In this document: piece after piece, positions 9,145 through 19,273 of the stretch | Layout: each line of letters begins with the position of its first letter | How positions within the stretch are numbered: position 1 is the stretch's first letter | Assembly: GCF_001275675.1 (NCBI RefSeq) | Contig: NZ_LITM01000006.1 | Location: 78,370 to 142,369, forward strand | Reading direction: 5' to 3' | Origin: Lysinibacillus sp. FJAT-14745 | GTDB taxonomy: Bacteria; Bacillota; Bacilli; Bacillales_A; Planococcaceae | Length of the DNA stretch: 64,000 bases | The notes under the pieces: generated by a model | What the model saw: only the letters and a program-made list of their open reading frames with translations | Told to the model about the DNA's origin: nothing | Databases searched by the model: none | Translations under genes and position numbers: made by a program

Positions 9145-12100
9145 TTGAACAACGTAAAACGATTTATTTTGGATCAGCTCGGCAAACAGTTGTTGTCGCA
9201 GAAAGAAGCGGTCCAATTGTTAAGTGAATTGCAAACGAAAGACACGAAGAACACGCAGGAAATTGCTATTATCGGTACGGCATGTAGATTGCCGATGGCA
9301 GGAGATACTGAAGCGTTCTGGGACAATCTGATTAACGGGAGAACCTGTTTAACACCGAAGCCAGCGGGACATCTGTTCTACGAAGAAGCCTATAAAAATA
9401 AGCACTATGCGGAATTTGTCGGGATGACCGAGGGACTGCCGGATGATACTGAAAATTTGGAAAGTTTCAGTGGCGCTTATGTTGAGCACACGGATAAATT
9501 TGATGCAAACTTCTTCGGCATCCCTCCAAGAGAAGCGCGCTACATCGACCCTGAACAGCGCGTTTTCATGGAAGTGGCTTGGAGCGCAATTGAAGACGCA
9601 GGCTATGGTGCCTCGAATATCAAAAATACCAAAACAGGTGTGTTTGCCGGCAAGGACGGTACCAACTCAATCAACTACAAGTACATTACCGAAGATGATC
9701 CAATGAAACTGATCGGCACCTGGAACGGGATTCTGGCCAGCCGCATCAGCTACCTCTTTAACTTTAAAGGACCAGCGATAGTATTCGATACAGCGTGCTC
9801 CTCCGGTTTAGTTGCGATCCATGAGGCGTGCAACGCGATTCGAAATCAGGAATGTGAAATGGCGCTCGCTGGCGGGATTTCTATTGGCGCGGGTGGCACA
9901 AGAACGGATGAAGAAGAAGAGATAGACGGCGATGACAGCCTCGTGCAGGCCTTATCGTCCAGTGACAACCGGGTGCGTTCTTTTGATAAAAAGTCCACTG
10001 GTACTGTTTTTGGTGAAGGTGTTGTCGTGTTTCTGCTGAAGCCGCTCGCCAAGGCGGTAAAAGACCGTGACCATATCTATGGTATTATCAAAGGCAGTGC
10101 CATCAACAATGACGGTGCTTCCAACGGTCTGACTGCTCCGAACCCGCTGGCACAGGAAGAAGTGATCATCGACGCGTGGAAACGGGCAAAGGTCTCGCCT
10201 GAGACGATCAGCTACGTGGAAGCGCACGGGACGGCTACACTGCTCGGCGACCCAATTGAGGTCCTTGGTCTCTCGAATGCCTTCTTGAAATTCACTGATA
10301 GAAGACAATTTTGTGGTATTGGTTCGCTCAAGACCAATATTGGCCATACGATCGGTGCTTCGGGGGCTGCTAACCTGCTGAAAGTGGTTTTGTCCATGAA
10401 TCACCACACGTTGCCACCGAGCCTGAACTTTGAAGAACCGAACCCGCATATCAACTTCATGGAATCAGCGACCTATGTCGTAGACAAAGTCACTCCTTGG
10501 GATAACGAAGAACAGCCACTGCGCGCAGGTATCAGTTCCTTCGGGTTCAGTGGAACCAATTGCCATATGATTGTTGAGGAATATAAAACTCCGCTGGAAA
10601 TGGAGACGGTCACAGACAAGACCAACATCCTGACGCTGTCTGCAAAAACCGAGACGGCCATGATCAATATAATCAAGAATTACAAGAAGTTCCTCGAAAA
10701 CAAGACCGATCTGAACATGAACGATGTTTGTTTCACAGCCAATACGGGACGCGGGCATTACGTCTACCGCTTGGCTTTGGTTGTCAACAGCTTGGATGAA
10801 TTGAAGGGGAAAATTGATTTGGTTGCAGCAAATGGTTTGAAGTCCATCGAGGACGAGAAGATCTATTACAGCAAGAACAATGTTGTATCCGACAAGCGTC
10901 AACAAAAGCTGGAAGGCGAAATTTCGGAAAGTGAACTACGCATTTTCACGACCCAAGCCAAAGCTATCATCGACACACTGAAGGATCATGCAGACGATGA
11001 GGATTATCGGACGAAGCTTGTTAATTTATGTGCCTTGTATGTCAAGGGTGCCAATGTGGACTGGACACGGCTGTATACTACTGAGCTTGTCAAGCGCATC
11101 CCGCTTCCAACCTATCCGTTTGACAGAATTCATTACTGGGGCGACGTCAAAAAGACCAAAATCAAGAGCGAAGATGTCGAGGATACTCAAACGCTCCATC
11201 CTTTGGTCGAGAAGTGCCTAGTTGATTCCATGAAACAAAACATTTACCTGGTGAACTTCAATCTGAAGAAACATTGGGTACTGCAGGATCACAAAATCAT
11301 GGGCGGCAATCTTCTGGCCGGAACAGCTTTTATTGAAATTATCAAGGAATCATTCCGTCAATGTTTTGACAACGAGAACATCGTGATTAATAACATTGTA
11401 TTCCTTTCTCCATTGGTGGCTTCTGTTGAAGATGAGGATATAGAAACCCACATCGTGATCACCAAGGAACAGGGCGAAACGAGCTTCACGGTCGTCTCTA
11501 GACATGCGGACGCAAACGGCGAAATCTGGATCGAACATGCAAAAGGTAGTGCGTCTTTCCATGAGGACACGGCTACGAAGCAACTTGATTTTGGCAGCAT
11601 TTTGACGGACCCTGAGGTGGAAGAACTTCCGTTAAAGACTAAGGTGGATGAAAATGGAATGAACGCCTTCGGAGAAAGATGGAGCTGCGTGCAGCACTTC
11701 TACCGGAAAAAGGACGAGGAAGGCGAAACCATCTTTACAGAAGTTAAGCTTCCCGACAAGCTATCGAAGGATTTGGAAGAATACGCTTGCCACCCTGGCA
11801 TAATGGACACGGCTATCAATATGGCTACCATGCAACTCTATGCCGGCGGAGATTTCTTCTTGCCGTTCTCTTACAAGAACTTGAAGTTCTACAGAAGACT
11901 TCCAGGACATTTCTACAGCAAAATTAGAAAGATTCCAAAGGGCAACGATTCCGAACTCATGAGCTTCCAGGTTACCCTTGTAGATATGGAAGGAAACACC
12001 ATCGCCGAGGCAGAAGAGACTTCGCTGAAGAAAATCAACAAAATTCATGAGTACGTGACCAGTTCCTTCTATGGATTGCGCTGGACTCCACAAGCGGCGG

Positions 12101-14043
12101 AAGAGCGAGAATTTTCGATTCCAGAAGGCAACATCTTGATTTTAGCGGATCGCTCCGGCTTTGCGAAAGAACTGACGGACCGCATCCAAACGGCAGACAA
12201 CAATCTGTATTTCGTTTCCTTCGGCGAAGTCTATGCACAGCTTGATTCGACGCACTATACCGTTGGCGGAGCGGAAGAGGATTATGTGAAGCTGTTGGAA
12301 GACATTGGGGTGGATACGTTCTCGACCGTCTATCACCTGAGCACTCTTGATTTCAACCAATCGGACTATACCTTGGAACAATACCCAGAGACTTTGAATC
12401 AGGGGTTGTACAACCTTGCCTATCTGACAAGAAGCTTCCTTAAAAAGATTAACGGCAACGTCAACTTTGTCCTCGTGACAGAGCATGCGCACGATGTAGA
12501 CGGGGAAGAAGCTTATATCAAACCTGCTAACGCATCTTTCTTGGCTCTAGCTAAAACTACCCAAGCGGAATGCCCGGAATACGAATACAGAAGCATCGAC
12601 ATCGATTCCCGTACCGATATGAATACTGTCTTGAATGAAGTACTTCGTAGCGGGGAGCAAACCTTCCGTGTCGCATATCGCAACAATGTCCGATATACAG
12701 AAGTGCTGACAGCCCTGGATGTTCAGCGTGACGATATCGAGGTAGTCAAAATCAAAAAAGAAGGTGTCTACCTGATCACTGGCGGTACTGGCGGTCTGGG
12801 CCTTGAAACCGCGTTGAATTTAGGCGGCTTGGGACCATGCAACATCTGTTTGATCGGTCGCAGACAACTGCCTGAGCGTTCCGAATGGGAAGCTGTACTG
12901 AAAAAAGATAAAGACAAAAAAGCATCCGACCTGATCCGCGGAATCCAGCGTCTTGAAAGCAAAGGATGTAATGTCATCCTGCGCTATTCGGATGCGTGTG
13001 ATGTAGAACAGATGACCAGTATTACCGAGGAGCTGAAGAAGGTGTATGGCCATATTAACGGAGTCGTCCATTGTGCGGGCGTTGCGGGCGACGGCTTCCT
13101 GTTCCGCAAAGACATGGACGTATTCAATCGTGTCATAAATCCGAAAATCTACGGCACTATCATCTTAGATCAGTTGACAAGAGATCAGGAGCTTGACTTT
13201 TTCATCCTGTTCTCATCGATGCAAAGTTTGTTCGGCGGACCAGGGCAAGGCGATTATACTGCGGCTAATACATTCCTTGACTCATACGCTCCGTATTTGT
13301 GGAAGAAAGGCTTGGCAGCCCAAACCATCAACTGGTCAGGCTGGAGTGAAACAGGCATGGCGGTCGACTATCAAGTGAACGATTCTAATACCCTGTTCCG
13401 TTCGCTCGAGACTCAGGTCGCGATCAACGCATTGAACAACGTCATAAACTCCAACATGAGCAACGTGGTTCCAGGTAAAATCAACTTTGATGTACTCGGC
13501 CAAATCGGAGCAGACAACCTACCGTTTGCACTGTCCGCTGGTCTGAAAAAGAACTTGGCGCGTCAAAAAAGCAAGAACCGCGATATGGGAAGCAATGAAG
13601 TGAAACAATTGCTAAACCCAGAAGATCTGGTGATCTTGGGCAAGAGCAAGGAGTACACCGAAACAGAGAAAAATGTAGCCTACCTCTACGCTATCGTATT
13701 GGATTTGAAGGAAATCGACATCTACGAAAACTTCAATTCCGTCGGCGGTGACTCTATCCACGCCATGCAGTTGCTGAAAGAATTGGGTGCTCTGTATCCA
13801 GGTATGGTTGACGTTTCAGATATCTTTACCCATCCAACGGTCGAAGAACTTGCCGAATTTATCGATAAGAAGAGAGGCGTCGGCAAGGAGAATATCGTGG
13901 ACGAGGTGATTGCGCAAAAGTCGGAAGAAGAGTTGTCCGACCAAGTGTTAATGGAATTACTGGATAACATAGAGAAGGGCGATTCCTCACTTGATGATGC
14001 ACTGGTTATTCTGAATGAAGTGGGGGAAGGTCAAGATGAGTAG
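9145..14043 (+). CDS. Trans-AT polyketide synthase module: KS-DH-KR-ACP
   Basis: Second AT-less module, about 1632 residues, with the same domain order as its neighbour. The N-terminal ~35 residues (ILDQLGKQLLSQKEAVQLL) resemble a docking helix pair. KS: Cys218 (DTACSSGL), His361, His401. DH region: His716 in HKIMGGNLLAG, where the usual proline is Ala725; Asp888 and Asn892 form D-x-x-x-N. KR: GGTGGLG near 1213, Ser1358, Tyr1371, B-type aspartate retained. ACP: Ser1537 in SVGGDSI, closer to the classical GxDS than the first module. The end is acidic. I prefer TTG 9145, with AGGGAG 8 bases upstream; GTG 9136 overlaps that site. The stop overlaps the next gene by 8 bases. Confidence 0.94.
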   Translation: MNNVKRFILDQLGKQLLSQKEAVQLLSELQTKDTKNTQEIAIIGTACRLPMAGDTEAFWDNLINGRTCLTPKPAGHLFYEEAYKNKHYAEFVGMTEGLPDDTENLESFSGAYVEHTDKFDANFFGIPPREARYIDPEQRVFMEVAWSAIEDAGYGASNIKNTKTGVFAGKDGTNSINYKYITEDDPMKLIGTWNGILASRISYLFNFKGPAIVFDTACSSGLVAIHEACNAIRNQECEMALAGGISIGAGGTRTDEEEEIDGDDSLVQALSSSDNRVRSFDKKSTGTVFGEGVVVFLLKPLAKAVKDRDHIYGIIKGSAINNDGASNGLTAPNPLAQEEVIIDAWKRAKVSPETISYVEAHGTATLLGDPIEVLGLSNAFLKFTDRRQFCGIGSLKTNIGHTIGASGAANLLKVVLSMNHHTLPPSLNFEEPNPHINFMESATYVVDKVTPWDNEEQPLRAGISSFGFSGTNCHMIVEEYKTPLEMETVTDKTNILTLSAKTETAMINIIKNYKKFLENKTDLNMNDVCFTANTGRGHYVYRLALVVNSLDELKGKIDLVAANGLKSIEDEKIYYSKNNVVSDKRQQKLEGEISESELRIFTTQAKAIIDTLKDHADDEDYRTKLVNLCALYVKGANVDWTRLYTTELVKRIPLPTYPFDRIHYWGDVKKTKIKSEDVEDTQTLHPLVEKCLVDSMKQNIYLVNFNLKKHWVLQDHKIMGGNLLAGTAFIEIIKESFRQCFDNENIVINNIVFLSPLVASVEDEDIETHIVITKEQGETSFTVVSRHADANGEIWIEHAKGSASFHEDTATKQLDFGSILTDPEVEELPLKTKVDENGMNAFGERWSCVQHFYRKKDEEGETIFTEVKLPDKLSKDLEEYACHPGIMDTAINMATMQLYAGGDFFLPFSYKNLKFYRRLPGHFYSKIRKIPKGNDSELMSFQVTLVDMEGNTIAEAEETSLKKINKIHEYVTSSFYGLRWTPQAAEEREFSIPEGNILILADRSGFAKELTDRIQTADNNLYFVSFGEVYAQLDSTHYTVGGAEEDYVKLLEDIGVDTFSTVYHLSTLDFNQSDYTLEQYPETLNQGLYNLAYLTRSFLKKINGNVNFVLVTEHAHDVDGEEAYIKPANASFLALAKTTQAECPEYEYRSIDIDSRTDMNTVLNEVLRSGEQTFRVAYRNNVRYTEVLTALDVQRDDIEVVKIKKEGVYLITGGTGGLGLETALNLGGLGPCNICLIGRRQLPERSEWEAVLKKDKDKKASDLIRGIQRLESKGCNVILRYSDACDVEQMTSITEELKKVYGHINGVVHCAGVAGDGFLFRKDMDVFNRVINPKIYGTIILDQLTRDQELDFFILFSSMQSLFGGPGQGDYTAANTFLDSYAPYLWKKGLAAQTINWSGWSETGMAVDYQVNDSNTLFRSLETQVAINALNNVINSNMSNVVPGKINFDVLGQIGADNLPFALSAGLKKNLARQKSKNRDMGSNEVKQLLNPEDLVILGKSKEYTETEKNVAYLYAIVLDLKEIDIYENFNSVGGDSIHAMQLLKELGALYPGMVDVSDIFTHPTVEELAEFIDKKRGVGKENIVDEVIAQKSEEELSDQVLMELLDNIEKGDSSLDDALVILNEVGEGQDE

Positions 14044-16042
14044 TAGACAGGTACAGCTTCAAGAACTAAACAAGCAGATCATCAACATGGTGAGGGATGG
14101 AAAAATGAGTAAGCAATTGGCTTTTAGCCTTCTAAAAGAGCTTACCAGCCGAAATGATGGCGGGCAGAAAAGTGATGTTGCTGTAGTCGGACTGTCCCTC
14201 AGATTTCCGGGTGCGAACAATCTGCAAGAATATTGGGATCTGTTGAAGAAAGGAGAGAGCAGAATTGGAAGCTTCCCGCCGTCAAGGCGGGAAGATATCT
14301 ATCCAATACTGCCTGATGCTCTGCGCTCCGCAAAAGACCCTTTTCTTCAAGCCGGTTATCTTGAGGAAATCGATAAGTTTGATGCCGCTTATTTCCAGAT
14401 TTCACCTGACGAGGCGGAACTGATGGATCCATATCATCGCCTGTTCTTAGAGGTAGCCTATGAAGCGCTAGAAGACGGAGGATACGGCGGAGACAGTCTC
14501 AACGGAAGCAAAACGGGTGTCTATGCCGGAATTGATCATACGCACAAAGCTAATTTCTCTTATTTGCATCTCATCAAGAATCCAGATTTTTTTGCCATGA
14601 CAGGTTCGAAGACGGCGATTCTCGCTAGTAGGGTCTCCTATTCGTTAAACCTGAACGGACCAAGCATGGTGTTCGACACGGGTTGCTCCTCTTCTGCGGT
14701 GGCTTTGCATGCGGCTTGTAAAGCGCTGCAAAACAAGGAATGCGACTTGGCACTGGCAGGAGGGATCAACCTGCTCATGCTTCCGCTCGATGTCGGTATG
14801 CTCAGTCCGATCGAGGCGGTCGGTGGCGAGGTTAAACCTTTCGACAAGGACGCAACGGGTGCCTGTTGGGGAGAAGGTGTTGGGGTAGTGCTATTAAAGC
14901 CTCTCAACAAAGCCCTTGAAGACGGGGACACTATCTATAGCGTGATAAAAGGGAGTGCGGTAAACACCAACGGCGCTTCTAACGGGATTACTTCCTTTAA
15001 TGCAGAAGCCCAAAAGGATCTGCTTTTGACTGCCTGGAAGGACGCCAGAATCAAACCGGAAACCATTTCCTACATTGAGGCACATGGTATGGGTACGCTG
15101 GTCGGCGATGCCATGGAGGTCAGTGGACTGAACAACTCCTTCAGGTTCCATACCCATGAAACCCAGATCTGTGGGATCGGCTCAGTGAAAGCAAATATCG
15201 GGCATCTGGTAGGTGCTTCGGGAATGGCCTCGTTGTTCAAGGTGATCCTCTCCTTCAACAAGGGGTTGATTCCTGCTACCTGCAATTATCGGGAGCCTAA
15301 CCCTACGATTAATTTCAATGATTCGGCCGTTTATGTGGTGGACAAACCCACACCTTGGGAGAAATCCAAGGAAGCACGTAGAGCGGGCATTAGCTCTTTC
15401 AGCCTTAGTGGAACAAACTGTCACTTTGTGGTTGAAGAACCGCCTCACCACGCTCCGGCTGTGGTAGATGGTAAACACCAACCACACGTCTTTGTATTGT
15501 CTTGCCGAACAAAGGTAGCGCTAGAACGATTAGTGGAACGCTATCATACCTATTTGGTAAGCAATGATTCTAACAGCCTCGATGATATTTGCTTCACTTC
15601 CAGCGTGGGCAGAGGGCATTACCGCTACCGAATTGCGATAATAGCAAGCACTCTCGAGGAACTGAAAGAGAAAATCGATGTGCTGAATGCCCAAGGGATA
15701 GAGCATGTAGAGCAGACAGACGTCTTTTGTGGCGAACACAGCATTGTTCCAAGCACCAAGTGGGATAGGAATTGTAGCGAGATCACCGAAGGCGAAAAAA
15801 GGCAGATGAGCAAGTCTGTTAGCGCATTGATCGCACAGGAAACAGATAAGGACTGCACCGATCTGCTCGAAACCATTTGCGTGAAATACGTACAAGGTGC
15901 AGATGTTGACTGGAAGCAGCTTTACTTGGATCGAAAAACGCGCAGGGTCAACCTGCCAGTATATCCTTTGGAGCGGACGAGGTATTGGATAAAAGTTGCT
16001 CAAGATCAGAAAAAAGACGATTTGTCTGTGACAATCAAGTAA
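14036..16042 (+). CDS. Trans-AT PKS ending after KS and linker; no ACP or release domain
   Basis: This 668-residue protein has an N-terminal docking-like helix (LNKQIINMVRDGKMSKQLAF), one complete ketosynthase and the post-KS linker ending in YPLERTRYW; then it stops. Cys217 (DTGCSSSA), His350 (EAHGMGT) and His390 (KANIGH) are intact, so the KS should be catalytically competent, though the EAHG loop reads GDAMEV where GDPIE is usual. No DH, KR, ACP or thioesterase follows, and none is encoded downstream in the cluster. It may condense with a carrier protein in trans, take part in chain release, or be the front half of a split module. ATG 14036 with GGGGGAAGG upstream is a clear start. The stop is clean, with no sign of a frameshifted remainder. 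Confidence 0.93.
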   Translation: MSSRQVQLQELNKQIINMVRDGKMSKQLAFSLLKELTSRNDGGQKSDVAVVGLSLRFPGANNLQEYWDLLKKGESRIGSFPPSRREDIYPILPDALRSAKDPFLQAGYLEEIDKFDAAYFQISPDEAELMDPYHRLFLEVAYEALEDGGYGGDSLNGSKTGVYAGIDHTHKANFSYLHLIKNPDFFAMTGSKTAILASRVSYSLNLNGPSMVFDTGCSSSAVALHAACKALQNKECDLALAGGINLLMLPLDVGMLSPIEAVGGEVKPFDKDATGACWGEGVGVVLLKPLNKALEDGDTIYSVIKGSAVNTNGASNGITSFNAEAQKDLLLTAWKDARIKPETISYIEAHGMGTLVGDAMEVSGLNNSFRFHTHETQICGIGSVKANIGHLVGASGMASLFKVILSFNKGLIPATCNYREPNPTINFNDSAVYVVDKPTPWEKSKEARRAGISSFSLSGTNCHFVVEEPPHHAPAVVDGKHQPHVFVLSCRTKVALERLVERYHTYLVSNDSNSLDDICFTSSVGRGHYRYRIAIIASTLEELKEKIDVLNAQGIEHVEQTDVFCGEHSIVPSTKWDRNCSEITEGEKRQMSKSVSALIAQETDKDCTDLLETICVKYVQGADVDWKQLYLDRKTRRVNLPVYPLERTRYWIKVAQDQKKDDLSVTIK

Positions 16043-16074
16043 CAAACCGGAGTTGAACCTAGGCGTTACGTAAA

Positions 16075-16101
16075 GGGCCATTCCGAGTGGTGGAATGACC
16101 C
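16075..16101 (+). other. Intercistronic hairpin between PKS and MATE genes
   Basis: GGGCCATTCC and GGAATGACCC pair across a 7-base loop with a single C-A mismatch. No T-run follows, so it is more likely an mRNA processing or stabilising stem, or a weak attenuator, than a full terminator. Confidence 0.55.
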
Positions 16102-16141
16102 TAGATGCAAATAAAGTTCAAAAAAATAAGAAGGTGACGGC

Positions 16142-17527
16142 TTGAATACTAATTTAGGTAAAGATCTTACAGTCGGAAATGCAGGAACCCTACTAATGGG
16201 CATGTGGATTCCCCTTGTGATTGGATCGATGTTCACGATGGGATACAGCATCATCAATGCCATATGGGTTGGTCAAATCCTTGGCAGCAAAGAGATGGCC
16301 GGCGTGGCTGTGACTATGCCGATCGTCCAATTGATGGGCGCACTGGCCACAGGGATCATGACAGCTGTATCAATCCTGATTGCCCGATATTACGGAGCTA
16401 AAGAAGAAGGACAGATGAAAAACATCGTGTTTCATGGTTGGGTGATCACTGCGATGTTAATCATTTTAGTCACAGGTGGCGGTATCCTGTTCTGCGATCC
16501 CCTGTTAAGGGCAATGGGAACACCTGAGGATGTGCTGACACTCACGTCCGGTTACATGAAGATTATCTTCGCCAGCTTCATTTTCTCCACGATACTCTCC
16601 TTGGTCTCCTCGATCTTGCGAGGAGTGGGAGATACGAAAAAACCGATGGTATTTGTGCTCCTCTCGATCATCATCAATGCTATTCTTGACCCGTTGCTGA
16701 TTATGGGTGTTGGTCCGATCCCGCAGATGGGACTAAACGGAGCAGGGCTGGCTTCGCTGCTGTCATCGGCTATAGCAGGCGTATTTGCCTATGGATACAT
16801 GAAAAAGCAGTCTGGCAATCTAATCAAAATAGCAATATCTAAGCTCGACTTCGCTGTTATCAGGGATATCTTGAAAATTGGCATTCCGACAGCCGGGCAG
16901 CAACTGCTCTTTGCCTTCGGTGCCATCTTCATGGTGGTGTTCGTAAATACATATGGCGTTTCAGCCATCGCAGCGTACGGCGCGGTAACCAGAATCGAAT
17001 ATTTTGTCATACTACCTGGTATAGCTATGTCAATGGCGCTGTCCATCATTATTGGGCAAAATCTAGGGGCCGGAAAAACGGAACGCGTCAAAGAATTCTT
17101 CAAATCGGGTATCATCATCGGCTCTGTTTACACGATCCTAGTATCTATCCTCACGATCGTCTTCCCGAAAGCACTAATGTCTATGTTTTTGGATGATCCT
17201 ACGGCGCTAGAAGTAGGAATCGACTATTTTCGAATGGTCGGGTTTTCCTATATCTTAATATCGATCATGTTTGTTCTAAACGGAATTATCAACGGAGCAG
17301 GAAAAACCATCATCTCCCTGATGCTGTCGTTCGTGTCCATCTGCCTGGTACGGATTCCCCTTGCGGGATACCTACCATACACCGGCATGGGGATCAAGGG
17401 GATATGGGCAGCTTTCATGATCGGTTCTGCGGTCAGTGTGATTCTTTTTATAACTTACTACTACTCTGGGCACTGGAAAAATAGTACAATTGTAAATGAT
17501 AAGCCGATTGAACAGTCATTAAATTAA
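16142..17527 (+). CDS. MATE-family multidrug/metabolite efflux protein
   Basis: A 461-residue integral membrane protein with about twelve hydrophobic segments arranged as two similar halves, as in the MATE (NorM/DinF-like) family of cation-coupled antiporters. Typical traits are the early LLMGMWIPLVIGSM helix and the second-half LKIGIPTAGQQ segment. The start is TTG, with AAGGTGAC just upstream. It sits between the PKS and thioesterase genes on the same strand, so its likely job is export of the cluster product or self-resistance; this is inference from position. A second, unrelated exporter (ABC type) is encoded immediately downstream, so the cluster carries two independent export routes. 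Confidence 0.92.
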   Translation: MNTNLGKDLTVGNAGTLLMGMWIPLVIGSMFTMGYSIINAIWVGQILGSKEMAGVAVTMPIVQLMGALATGIMTAVSILIARYYGAKEEGQMKNIVFHGWVITAMLIILVTGGGILFCDPLLRAMGTPEDVLTLTSGYMKIIFASFIFSTILSLVSSILRGVGDTKKPMVFVLLSIIINAILDPLLIMGVGPIPQMGLNGAGLASLLSSAIAGVFAYGYMKKQSGNLIKIAISKLDFAVIRDILKIGIPTAGQQLLFAFGAIFMVVFVNTYGVSAIAAYGAVTRIEYFVILPGIAMSMALSIIIGQNLGAGKTERVKEFFKSGIIIGSVYTILVSILTIVFPKALMSMFLDDPTALEVGIDYFRMVGFSYILISIMFVLNGIINGAGKTIISLMLSFVSICLVRIPLAGYLPYTGMGIKGIWAAFMIGSAVSVILFITYYYSGHWKNSTIVNDKPIEQSLN

Positions 17528-17596
17528 TTACCAATGATTTATAAAGTTTACTAAAATGTTCCTGGAAGCAACACAAACCTTGAAGGGGGTGTCTAT

Positions 17597-18307
17597 ATGA
17601 AAACGATCAAATTATTTTGTATCCCCTACTCAGGGGGATCGGCCGAAATCTATTGGAAGTGGAAAAAGTCTTTATACAATCACGTTGAGTTGTGTCCACT
17701 TGAGATCGGAGGGCGGGGAAAGCGCATTTGCGAATCGCTTCCTGATCGATTTGAGAATGTCGTCGAAGATTTGGCTACTGCCATCATGGATCAGTTGGAG
17801 TCAAACGAGAGATACGCGATTTTTGGACACAGCATGGGATCCTTGCTTGCTTTTGAAACCTATTACAAACTGATGGAAAAAGGTTGCCACGCGCCTTGTC
17901 ATATGTTTTTCAGCGGGAGGTCTGCACCTCAAAGTCCCCGAGACAAAACCTCCTACCATCTGTTGCCGGATAAGGAGTTCTTAAAAGTCGTATTGAGTTA
18001 TGGTGGCAACACCGAGGGAATTCTCGGCAACGAAGAGCTTTTGCAACTGTTTGTACCTATCCTAAGAGCAGATTTCAAAATCAGCGAAAGCTATGAGTAC
18101 GAAGAAAAAAGCAAAAAAATCGCTTCGGATATTACCGTGATTAACGGAAACAACGATCGAAGTGTTGCAAATTTTGACATAAATGATTGGAGGCTCCATG
18201 CAGGAAAGAAATGTGAAATCAAGAGAGTAATCGGAGGGCACTTTTTTATTACCGAAGACCCCCTGTATGTCGTAGATATTATCAATCACGCATTGCAAAA
18301 CGTTTGA
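17597..18307 (+). CDS. Type II thioesterase of the NRPS/PKS cluster
   Basis: A 236-residue alpha/beta hydrolase of the GrsT/SrfAD type, which removes wrong acyl groups from carrier domains and restores stalled assembly lines. Visible traits: N-terminal CIPYSGGSA (oxyanion loop), nucleophile Ser79 in GHSMGS, an Asp in the NGNND segment, and catalytic His215 in GGHFF. The length is normal for the family. ATG 17597 has a strong AAGGGGGTG upstream. It is a discrete protein rather than a fused domain. Because no C-terminal thioesterase is fused to any visible synthetase, it could also take part in product release, but editing is the usual role. Confidence 0.93.
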   Translation: MKTIKLFCIPYSGGSAEIYWKWKKSLYNHVELCPLEIGGRGKRICESLPDRFENVVEDLATAIMDQLESNERYAIFGHSMGSLLAFETYYKLMEKGCHAPCHMFFSGRSAPQSPRDKTSYHLLPDKEFLKVVLSYGGNTEGILGNEELLQLFVPILRADFKISESYEYEEKSKKIASDITVINGNNDRSVANFDINDWRLHAGKKCEIKRVIGGHFFITEDPLYVVDIINHALQNV

Positions 18308-18320
18308 GGAGGGAATTAGG

Positions 18321-19253
18321 ATGATCATTGAAGTAACGGGTCTGGTAAAAAAGTACAAGGATTATACAGCTGTAAACGGTGTTGATTTGAGTATTGACGA
18401 AGGTGAAATATTTGGCTTGCTAGGACCTAACGGTGCAGGCAAATCGACAACGATGAATACGTTGTTGGGCTTGTTAAGAGTCAACAACGGCACAGTGAAG
18501 ATGTTCGGCAAGGATTTTTCCAAACATGCGAGAGAAATTAAACGATCTGTCGGATATGTGCCGCAGGAATACGCTTTTTTCGAGACCTTAAGCGCCATTG
18601 ACAATGTGACGTATTGGGGTAAGTTATATGGATTGCGTGGCGAAAAGTTAGATAAAGCCGTGCAGGAAGCGCTAGAGTTTACCGGACTCTGGAACAGAAG
18701 AAAAGGCATTGCTAAGACTTTTTCGGGTGGTATGAAGAGGCGTCTAAACATCGCTTGTGCGATTGTACATAAGCCGCGTATCCTGTTTATGGATGAACCG
18801 ACGGTCGGAATCGATCCCCAATCGCGCAACAATATTCTGGAATCAATCAAAATCATGAATCAAAATGGGATGACTATCATCTATACGACACATTACATGG
18901 AAGAAATCGAGGCCATCTGCGAACGAGTTGCCATCATGGACTTTGGCAAAGTGATCGCACTAGGAAGCATCGAAGAGCTGATCGATTCCATTTCGACAGG
19001 AACTCGCTTGAGCCTGGAGCTGGTATCGAATACCGAAATTGCCATTTCAGTGATTGAAAAGACGGAAGGCATCATAGCATGCAATAACATAAACGGAGTA
19101 CTTGACATCCATTTGGAAAAAAACGAGAAGTCCCTTACGGCATTATTGGAAAATCTAATCCAGGATGGATTTGGAATTAAATCCATGACGATGGAAAAAC
19201 CGAATCTGGAGACGGTGTTCTTGCAGTTAACGGGTAAAAAACTGAGAGACTAA
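18321..19253 (+). CDS. ABC transporter ATP-binding protein (ABC-2 exporter)
   Basis: A 310-residue ATPase with Walker A GPNGAGKST, Q-loop YVPQEY, signature FSGGMKRR, Walker B ILFMDEPTVG and the H-loop histidine in YTTHYMEEIE. The C-terminal ~80 residues match the regulatory extension of DrrA/CcmA-like ABC-2 ATPases. It lies 13 bases after the thioesterase and is followed by two permease genes, making a typical drug or lipid exporter of one ATPase and two membrane subunits. The expected role is efflux of the cluster product; the substrate is inferred from context. Confidence 0.94.
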   Translation: MIIEVTGLVKKYKDYTAVNGVDLSIDEGEIFGLLGPNGAGKSTTMNTLLGLLRVNNGTVKMFGKDFSKHAREIKRSVGYVPQEYAFFETLSAIDNVTYWGKLYGLRGEKLDKAVQEALEFTGLWNRRKGIAKTFSGGMKRRLNIACAIVHKPRILFMDEPTVGIDPQSRNNILESIKIMNQNGMTIIYTTHYMEEIEAICERVAIMDFGKVIALGSIEELIDSISTGTRLSLELVSNTEIAISVIEKTEGIIACNNINGVLDIHLEKNEKSLTALLENLIQDGFGIKSMTMEKPNLETVFLQLTGKKLRD

Positions 19254-19273
19254 TTCGAGATGGTGGTGAAACT

